From Chloroflexota bacterium (GTDB taxonomy: Bacteria > Chloroflexota > Ktedonobacteria > Ktedonobacterales > JADMIN01): a DNA stretch of 42,894 bases. Numbering within the stretch: the first letter of the stretch is position 1; the number at the start of each line of letters is the position of its first letter. Location: contig JAKAIY010000012.1 in the NCBI GenBank assembly GCA_021814145.1, positions 1-42,894 on the forward strand, given 5' to 3'. The notes under the pieces are model-generated. The model did no database searches. It was not told where the DNA came from and was given only the letters and a program-made list of their open reading frames with translations. The position numbers were made by a program, and so were the translations under genes. Shown here piece by piece: positions 36,940 to 42,894 of this stretch.

Positions 36940-37314
36940 ATGAATCAGCAGGAGCATGAGGCGACGTTGCGCTGGAAAGATGAGCAGAGGCGGCAAGAGG
37001 AGGAGGAGCAGGCGCGGCGCGCGGAAGAGGAGGAGGAAGCGGTGATGCGCCGCGCGGAGGAGGAGGGCGCGACAGAGCGGCGCGCGGCAAAGCAGCGGGC
37101 CTGGCAGGCAGAGCAGCAGCGCATGGCGAAGTGGCGCAGGGAGGAACGGCGTACAACGGAGCGGCGCGCGGAGGAGCGGGAAGAGGAGGAGCGACGGGAA
37201 GAGGAACGACGGGAGGAAGAGCGACGCGCAAAAGAGAAACAGGCGCAGCAGGCGGAGAAACGGCGCGCGGAGGAGCGCAGCGCGGCGGCGAAGCGGAAGC
37301 GGCAAACGCCCTAA
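36940..37314 (+). CDS. E/R/K-rich protein, predicted single alpha-helix or coiled coil
   Basis: MNQQEHEATLRWKDEQRRQEEEEQARRAEEEEEA...EEREEEERREEERREEERRAKEKQAQQAEKRRAEERS; synonymous variation of Glu (gag/gaa) and Arg (cga/cgg/cgc) codons across the repeats. Confidence 0.5.
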   Translation: MNQQEHEATLRWKDEQRRQEEEEQARRAEEEEEAVMRRAEEEGATERRAAKQRAWQAEQQRMAKWRREERRTTERRAEEREEEERREEERREEERRAKEKQAQQAEKRRAEERSAAAKRKRQTP

Positions 37315-37348
37315 CCGACAGCGTCCTGGCCAGACCAGTCGGAAGGAG

Positions 37349-37544
37349 TTTGGCCGCGGCAAGCCCGACAGGCGGGTCTATCGCCATGCGCTGGCCGCGC
37401 TCCAGGCCAACCCGGAATCCGCCTGGATGGTGGGGGAATTACCTGGAGTCCGATGAGCTCGCGCCGCGCCGGCTCGGCGTCGCTGGCGAGTGGATCAACC
37501 CCGCTGGTCTAACGCCGCCGCTGGTCAATCGTGGATATGCGTGA
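37349..37544 (+). pseudogene. 3' remnant of a HAD-family hydrolase with frameshift
   Basis: Frame a: FGRGKPDRRVYRHALAALQANPESAWMVG; about one base shift, frame b: NYLESDELAPRRLGVAGEWINPAGLTPPL. Together they read as the HAD C-terminal pattern KPD.R.Y..AL...P..AWMVGDN.E.D..AP..LG..G.W.. Confidence 0.72.
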
Positions 37545-38343
37545 TGTAACGCTCGGCGGAGCGCAGCACAGCGTCTCTGGCGTCGCCTTGCGCCTCCGTC
37601 CAGCCGTCGAACAGGCGTGAGAAAGCCAGCGGCTCGACCCCGGCGACGATCCGCCGGATGGACCGCTCACCAAGCGGAATGCGGTTGGGGAAGCTATACA
37701 TGAACGACACCCAGCGTGGGTCAGCGGCGACCATGATGGTATCGCCGGTAAAGAGCGCGCCCGCGCCTTCCGCCGCCTGGGGCCAGTAGAGGACAGCGCT
37801 GCCGGGAAAGTGGCCGCCGAGCCGGATGACGCGCAGCCCGGGCGAATCAGGAAGCGGCGCGACGCTCTCACCCTCGAAGTAGCGGATGACCGGGTCGGGG
37901 CGCGCGACCCACGGCTGATTATCGCTATGCAGATAGATGGGAACACCGCCGAAGGCATGGCTCCAGTCCACCATCGTCGTGTAGAAGTGCGGGTGCGAGA
38001 TGGCGATGGCGGCCAGCCCGCCACGCGCCTGGATGGCCGCGATAGTGGGCTGGTCGAGGTAGGCCAGACAGTCCCAGAGCACATTTCCGGCGGGTGTCCG
38101 CAGCAGATAGGCGCGCTGGCCAATGCCTACCGTGGGCGATGTGGCGATGGTCGTGATACCGGGAGCGATGCCGGCCAGCGTATTCGTATGCGCGCCGTGG
38201 AGCTTCTCCAGCGTCGTCCACCGCTGGCCACCGGGACTCACATACTGGCGGTCATCCTCACAGATGAGACAGCTCGCGGGTGGCGCGTCCTCGACCGGGT
38301 ATTGCGTCCCACAGGTGGGGCAGAGATACATCGTGTCGCTCAT
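37525..38343 (-). CDS. MBL-fold metallo-hydrolase with N-terminal zinc-ribbon-like segment
   Basis: CPTCGTQYPVEDAPPASCLIC; AIAISHPHFYTTMVDW; LGGHFPGSAVLYWP; ALFTGDTIMV. Confidence 0.82.
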   Translation of the reverse strand: MSDTMYLCPTCGTQYPVEDAPPASCLICEDDRQYVSPGGQRWTTLEKLHGAHTNTLAGIAPGITTIATSPTVGIGQRAYLLRTPAGNVLWDCLAYLDQPTIAAIQARGGLAAIAISHPHFYTTMVDWSHAFGGVPIYLHSDNQPWVARPDPVIRYFEGESVAPLPDSPGLRVIRLGGHFPGSAVLYWPQAAEGAGALFTGDTIMVAADPRWVSFMYSFPNRIPLGERSIRRIVAGVEPLAFSRLFDGWTEAQGDARDAVLRSAERYITHIHD

Positions 38344-38441
38344 GGCGCGCTCCCTTTCCTCGCAATACAGCCGCGCCTCCCACCCGCAAGCGGCGAGCGT
38401 GCGGACAGGAGACGCGGGCGCTGGCCTATGGCGGAGATGGA

Positions 38442-39905
38442 TCAGCCGCCGGCGCTGGTGTGGCCGAGAACTGGCGTCTGGGTGCGACCCTGGCCAGCGA
38501 TGCCTGGCTCCGTCATCGCCCTTGGCTCCAGAATGATCGCCAGATCCGCCTCCGGCAAGAGGTTTTTCTCGCGCACGATATCGCGAATGTCGCGCCCGGT
38601 AGCGACCTGCTCCTTGGCGATGGCGGCGGAGGCCTCATAGCCGATATAGGGCGCCAGCGCCGTGACCAGGCTGGCGCTCTTGAAGGCGTACTCCTCGCAG
38701 CGCTCCCTGTTGGCCTGAATCCCCGTCACGCAGCGTGTGGTGAAGGTCTCCATGCCGTGCGTCAGGATAGTCAGCGACTGGAGAACGTTGTGGATGATGA
38801 CCGGCATCATCACGTTCAGCTCCAGTTGGCCGGCCTGCGCGGCGAACGCGACGCAGGTATCGTTGCCGAGGACCTGGAAGCAGATCATGTTCAGCATCTC
38901 GGCCATCGAAGGATTGACCTTGCCTGGCATGATCGAGGAGCCCGGCTGCACGGCGGGCAGCACGATCTCATAGAAGCCGGTGGCTGGACCAGAGGCCAGC
39001 AGTCGCAGGTCATTGGCGATCTTCGTCAGGTCCGTGGCCAGCACGCGCAGCGCGCCAGAGACCTCGACGAACGACGCCATGCTCTGCGCGATCTGGGTCA
39101 GCGATGTCGCGTTGTGGAATGGCTGCCCGGTCAACTCGCCCAGGACGCGCGCCATGCCCGTGATATAGGCCGGCTCGGCGTTCAGGCCGGTGCCAACGGC
39201 AGTGCCGCCGACGTTGAGCTCGTAGAGCGTCTCGCGGACGTGGCGCATGCGGTCCACATCGCGGCGCAGCGTCAGCCCGTAGGCGGCGAACTCCTGGCCC
39301 AGGCGAACGGGCGTCGCATCCTGCAGATGCGTGCGGCCTGACTTGACAATGTCGTCAAACGCCACGCCCCGCTCCTCAAACGCCGCCGCCAGGGCCTCCA
39401 GCGCGGGCAGAAGCTCATTGATCGCCAGGACGGTGGCGACACGCATCGCAGTCGGGAAGGTGTCGTTAGTGGACTGCGCCATGTTGACGTGATCGTTGGG
39501 GTGAACGAGGCGGTACTCGCCGCGCCTGCCGCCCAGGATCTCAATCGCGCGGTTGGCCAGCACCTCGTTGGCGTTCATGTTGTGCGAGGTGCCCGCGCCC
39601 GCCTGATAGACATCCACCACGAACTGGTCATGCCACTGGCCAGCGAGAACCTCATCGGCGGCCTGGATGATCGCGTTGGCGATGCGCGCGTCCAGGCGGC
39701 CCGTGTCGCGGTTCGTGATCGCGGCGGCTTTCTTCACCAGCGCCGTAGCGCGGATCATCGTGGGGTGGGCATGCATGCCGCTGACAGGGTAGTTCTCGAC
39801 GGCGCGCTGGGTCTGCACGCCCCACAGGGCGCTGGCCGGCACCGCTTTATCGCCCAGGGAGTCGTGCTCGATACGAATCTCCATCTGGGTATTGTTCTCT
39901 GACAT
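38442..39905 (-). CDS. aspA: Aspartate ammonia-lyase / class II fumarase family
   Basis: EHDSLGDKAVPASALWGVQTQRAVENYPVSG; GSSIMPGKVNPSMAEMLNMICFQVLGND; QSTNDTFPTAMR. AspA favoured over FumC by overall pattern only. Confidence 0.88.
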   Translation of the reverse strand: MSENNTQMEIRIEHDSLGDKAVPASALWGVQTQRAVENYPVSGMHAHPTMIRATALVKKAAAITNRDTGRLDARIANAIIQAADEVLAGQWHDQFVVDVYQAGAGTSHNMNANEVLANRAIEILGGRRGEYRLVHPNDHVNMAQSTNDTFPTAMRVATVLAINELLPALEALAAAFEERGVAFDDIVKSGRTHLQDATPVRLGQEFAAYGLTLRRDVDRMRHVRETLYELNVGGTAVGTGLNAEPAYITGMARVLGELTGQPFHNATSLTQIAQSMASFVEVSGALRVLATDLTKIANDLRLLASGPATGFYEIVLPAVQPGSSIMPGKVNPSMAEMLNMICFQVLGNDTCVAFAAQAGQLELNVMMPVIIHNVLQSLTILTHGMETFTTRCVTGIQANRERCEEYAFKSASLVTALAPYIGYEASAAIAKEQVATGRDIRDIVREKNLLPEADLAIILEPRAMTEPGIAGQGRTQTPVLGHTSAGG

Positions 39906-40306
39906 GAGATGGCCTCCTTGGTGGGAGCCTCATCGCTCCCGGCAGGGCCGGAGCCGTCTCCGGTCGCTCCACCGGTCAGTGTATCACGAGGCGAGGCCCG
40001 GTGTTCCTTAAGCCAAATCAGGCGTTCCCGGCAGGCTGGCGAACACGTTCACGCCTGAAAGGTTCTGTGGCCCGCCACGTCCACGGGCGCTCCTCGCCTT
40101 CAGGAGCGATTTCAGCCACCCGCCGCCGGCGCCCCCTGCCGCTATGCGACTTCAGGGTAGCTGGGCGCGTATAATTCGATGATGGGAGACAACACCGTCA
40201 CCCCGGATGGCGAGCGCCTGCCGCGCCTTTCTCCGCGACACCTCCCAGGCGACGCCTCACACATCCTGATAATAAGGCCCTGATATAAGACAAGGAATGC
40301 GATCTC

Positions 40307-41140
40307 ATGGACACAGCGCCAGTCAACAACGGTGTGACGCCGTTTCCCGGCCTGCCGCCCGCCGGATTTCCACCCGCGGACGCGGCGGTGGCGATGTGGG
40401 GCCTGACGCGCGTCTTCGATGGCAAGCGCGCGGTCAATGGCCTCTCGCTGGCTGTGCGGCGCGGCGAGTTCTTCGGCTTCCTCGGACGCAATGGCGCGGG
40501 CAAATCCACGACCATCAAGATGCTGGTGGGCATGCTGCGCCCAACGGCGGGGGTCGCCTACGTCGGCGGCGTGGATGTGTGGCGCGAGCCGCTGCGCGCC
40601 AAGACGGTGATGGGCGTGCTGCCGGAGAAGCTGAACCTCTACGAGCGGCTGACCGGGCGCGAGCTGATCGAGTTCGCTGGGGCGATGTACGACATCCCGC
40701 GCGCGGAGGCCCGGCGGCGCGCGGGCTCCCTGCTGGACGCGCTGCTGCTCGCTGACGACGCGGACAAGATGGTGGTGGACTACTCAGTCGGCATGCGCAA
40801 GAAGGTGGCCCTGGCAGTCGCGCTGATCCACCGCCCGCAGGCGCTCTTCCTGGATGAGCCATTCGAGGGCGTGGACCCTGTCAGCTCGCGGGTGATCCGC
40901 GACATCCTGCGTGATCTGACGGCTAGCGGCGTGACGATCTTCTTTAGCTCACACATCATGGAGATTGTGGAAAAACTCTGCAGCCGTGTTGGCATCATCC
41001 ACGATGGGCGGCTGATCGCCGAGGGAACGCCGGATGACCTGCGGCGGCGCGCGGGCGGGGATGACGCCACGCTGGAGGATATATTCCTGCGACTGGTGGG
41101 CGCGGAGCGGCGTGAAGGGGGCCTGGAATGGCTGGAATAG
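40307..41140 (+). CDS. ABC transporter ATP-binding protein
   Basis: Walker A GRNGAGKSTTIKMLVGML; signature YSVGMRKKVALAVALIHRPQALFLDEPFEGVDP. Confidence 0.94.
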   Translation: MDTAPVNNGVTPFPGLPPAGFPPADAAVAMWGLTRVFDGKRAVNGLSLAVRRGEFFGFLGRNGAGKSTTIKMLVGMLRPTAGVAYVGGVDVWREPLRAKTVMGVLPEKLNLYERLTGRELIEFAGAMYDIPRAEARRRAGSLLDALLLADDADKMVVDYSVGMRKKVALAVALIHRPQALFLDEPFEGVDPVSSRVIRDILRDLTASGVTIFFSSHIMEIVEKLCSRVGIIHDGRLIAEGTPDDLRRRAGGDDATLEDIFLRLVGAERREGGLEWLE

Positions 41141-42891
41141 CGCGCGTGGGCGATAGCGCCACCGCGCCGGCTAGCCAGCGCGCGGGCGCGCTCTCCGAGC
41201 TGACAGTGCGCCCGCGCCAGGTGAGGGCGCTGCTCTGGCTGCGCTGGAAGGTGGGCCTGCGCGCTTATCGGCGCAGCGTCTCATCGGTCATCGGCGCGAT
41301 CGCGATGGCGATCTTCATTCTCGGCTTTGGCGTCTCGACGGGCCTGCTCACAGGGCTGGGCTATCTCTACCTGCCGCGCGCGGCGGCGGCCCAGCTGCTC
41401 TTTTTGACGCTTGGCTTCCTGTACGTCGCCTGGGTCGCGCTGCCTGTCGTGCAGTATTCCGTCAATGAAGGGCTGGATGTCACCCGGCTGGCGACCTATC
41501 CACTCACTCGCGCCGAGCGCATGATCGGGCTGATGCTGGCGACGCTGCTTGACCCGCCAACGTTCATCATCGTGGCGCTCTTCGCGGCGACGCTGGTGGG
41601 CTGGGGCGCCGGGCCGGTGAGCCTGGTGATTGGCGTAGCGGCCCTGTCGCTGCTCTATATCCACACCACCGGCCTGAGCCAGATGACGGTGGCCGCGCTG
41701 GTGGGCATGCTGCGCAGCCGGCGCTACCGCGACCTGTCGGTCGTGATCTTCGCCCTGATAAGCGTTACCTGCTCGCTCGCTGGCCAGTTCGCCACGACGC
41801 TGCTGCGGCACGCGAACAGCCTGGACCTGCTGGGCCGGCTGGACATCGGACGCTACGCGCAGTGGCTGCCGCCGGGAATGGCGGCGCGGGCGATCATCCT
41901 GGCCCACGCGGGCGACACGCTTGGCGCGCTGCCGTGGCTGCTGGCGCTGCTGGCGCTTACCCCGGTCCTGCTGGCGGTCTGGGCCTGGACACTGGATCGT
42001 GGCGTCACCTCGCCAGAATCGGTGAGCGGCGGCGGACGCGCGCGGCAGACGCGGGCGGTTCCCGCTCCGCGGGTGAGTGACGCGGAGGCCAGCCAGCGGC
42101 GGACACGGCGGCCGTGGATCTCGCCCGTGGTCGCGGCGGTGACAGTCAAGGACCTGCGCTATCTCTGGCGCGACCCGCAGATCAAGGCGTCGCTGCTCAG
42201 CTCGCTCGTGCTGCTGCTGGTCGTCTTCGCCCCCAACCTGGTGCGCGGCGACCGGCCTACCCCACAAACGAGCTATTTCTACCAGCATCTCGCTGGCATG
42301 GAGCCGCTGCTGGCGCCCCTGCCCGCCTTGCTGATCGTTCTTACGCTCTCGGTGAACGCGCTTGGCCTGGAGCGCCAGGGACTGCGGACGTTGATGCTCT
42401 TCCCCGCAAAGTCGCTGGACATCCTGTGGGGCAAGAATCTCGCGGTGGGGCTCGTGGCGCTGGTCGCGCAGGTGGCGCTGATCGCGGCGTCATGCGCGGT
42501 GACGGGATACTGGGTGACGGCGCCACTAGCGCTGGCGGAGGGCGTGGCGGCGACGCTGACCCTGCTGGGCGTGGGCAACATCACTTCGACCCTGCTGCCG
42601 CTGCGGGTGCGCTCGCTTACCGTAGGGTCGGGCAGTGTCTCATCAGGCAACGGCTGCCTGCGCAGCGTCATCTCGCTGGGAGCGGTCTGGGGAACACTGT
42701 TCATGCTGGCGCCCGTGTTTATCCTGCTGCTCATGCCGCCGCTGCTGGGCCTGAGGGAGTGGCTGGCCGTCTCCACGCCGCTGGCGGTGCTCTACGGGCT
42801 GGCGGTGTATCAGGTGGCGACGCGGCTGATAGCGCCCTGGCTCGACAAGCGCGCGCCGGAGATTGTGGCGCTCGCGTCCCACGAGGAATAG
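41128..42891 (+). CDS. ABC-2-type transporter permease
   Basis: Overlaps the end of the ATPase gene; many TM helices; 587 aa. Confidence 0.82.
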   Translation: MAGIARVGDSATAPASQRAGALSELTVRPRQVRALLWLRWKVGLRAYRRSVSSVIGAIAMAIFILGFGVSTGLLTGLGYLYLPRAAAAQLLFLTLGFLYVAWVALPVVQYSVNEGLDVTRLATYPLTRAERMIGLMLATLLDPPTFIIVALFAATLVGWGAGPVSLVIGVAALSLLYIHTTGLSQMTVAALVGMLRSRRYRDLSVVIFALISVTCSLAGQFATTLLRHANSLDLLGRLDIGRYAQWLPPGMAARAIILAHAGDTLGALPWLLALLALTPVLLAVWAWTLDRGVTSPESVSGGGRARQTRAVPAPRVSDAEASQRRTRRPWISPVVAAVTVKDLRYLWRDPQIKASLLSSLVLLLVVFAPNLVRGDRPTPQTSYFYQHLAGMEPLLAPLPALLIVLTLSVNALGLERQGLRTLMLFPAKSLDILWGKNLAVGLVALVAQVALIAASCAVTGYWVTAPLALAEGVAATLTLLGVGNITSTLLPLRVRSLTVGSGSVSSGNGCLRSVISLGAVWGTLFMLAPVFILLLMPPLLGLREWLAVSTPLAVLYGLAVYQVATRLIAPWLDKRAPEIVALASHEE

Positions 42892-42894
42892 CGG

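Noticed and set aside
36733-37387. Minus-strand Leu/Pro/Ala-rich ORFs (209 and 169 aa) that look membrane-like
   Set aside because: Complement of E/R-rich codons (gag->ctc, cgc->gcg) automatically yields L/A/P-rich frames; no start context or motif.
1-42894. CRISPR arrays, rRNA or tRNA genes
   Set aside because: No regularly spaced identical repeats, rRNA-like blocks or convincing tRNA cloverleaf/T-loop patterns were seen by eye; a tRNAscan/CRISPR scan would be decisive.

Overview
High-GC bacterial chromosomal window, Chloroflexota/Ktedonobacteria-like by gene content and style (inferred, no search run). Most of it is ordinary: partial hflX, DUF5671-like, DUF3090-like, SHOCT, dps, an HTH/TPR regulator, a PaaI-type thioesterase, holB, a LON-domain protein, DksA/TraR, grpE-dnaJ, an MBL-fold protein, aspA/fumarase-type lyase and an ABC ATPase/permease pair. 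The largest coherent unit is a glycerol/dihydroxyacetone cluster at ~13.45-22.3 kb: dhaK-glpK-glpF-glpD-dhaL-dhaM-ptsI. A lower-GC accessory patch at ~24.2-28.0 kb carries a GmrSD-like DUF262/DUF1524 protein and small orphan ORFs. The observations most worth follow-up are: (1) a membrane-anchored orphan protein with five PPIW motifs whose proline codons vary synonymously; (2) a ~0.2 kb IS605/TnpB-type remnant with LE-like and RE/omegaRNA-like hairpins next to dps; (3) a TusA-family protein whose catalytic Cys is Arg; (4) a frameshifted HAD-hydrolase remnant beside an E/R-rich single-helix ORF; (5) a Dha-PTS with separate EIIA and EI but no HPr in the window. All family calls come from reading the translations and have not been checked against databases.
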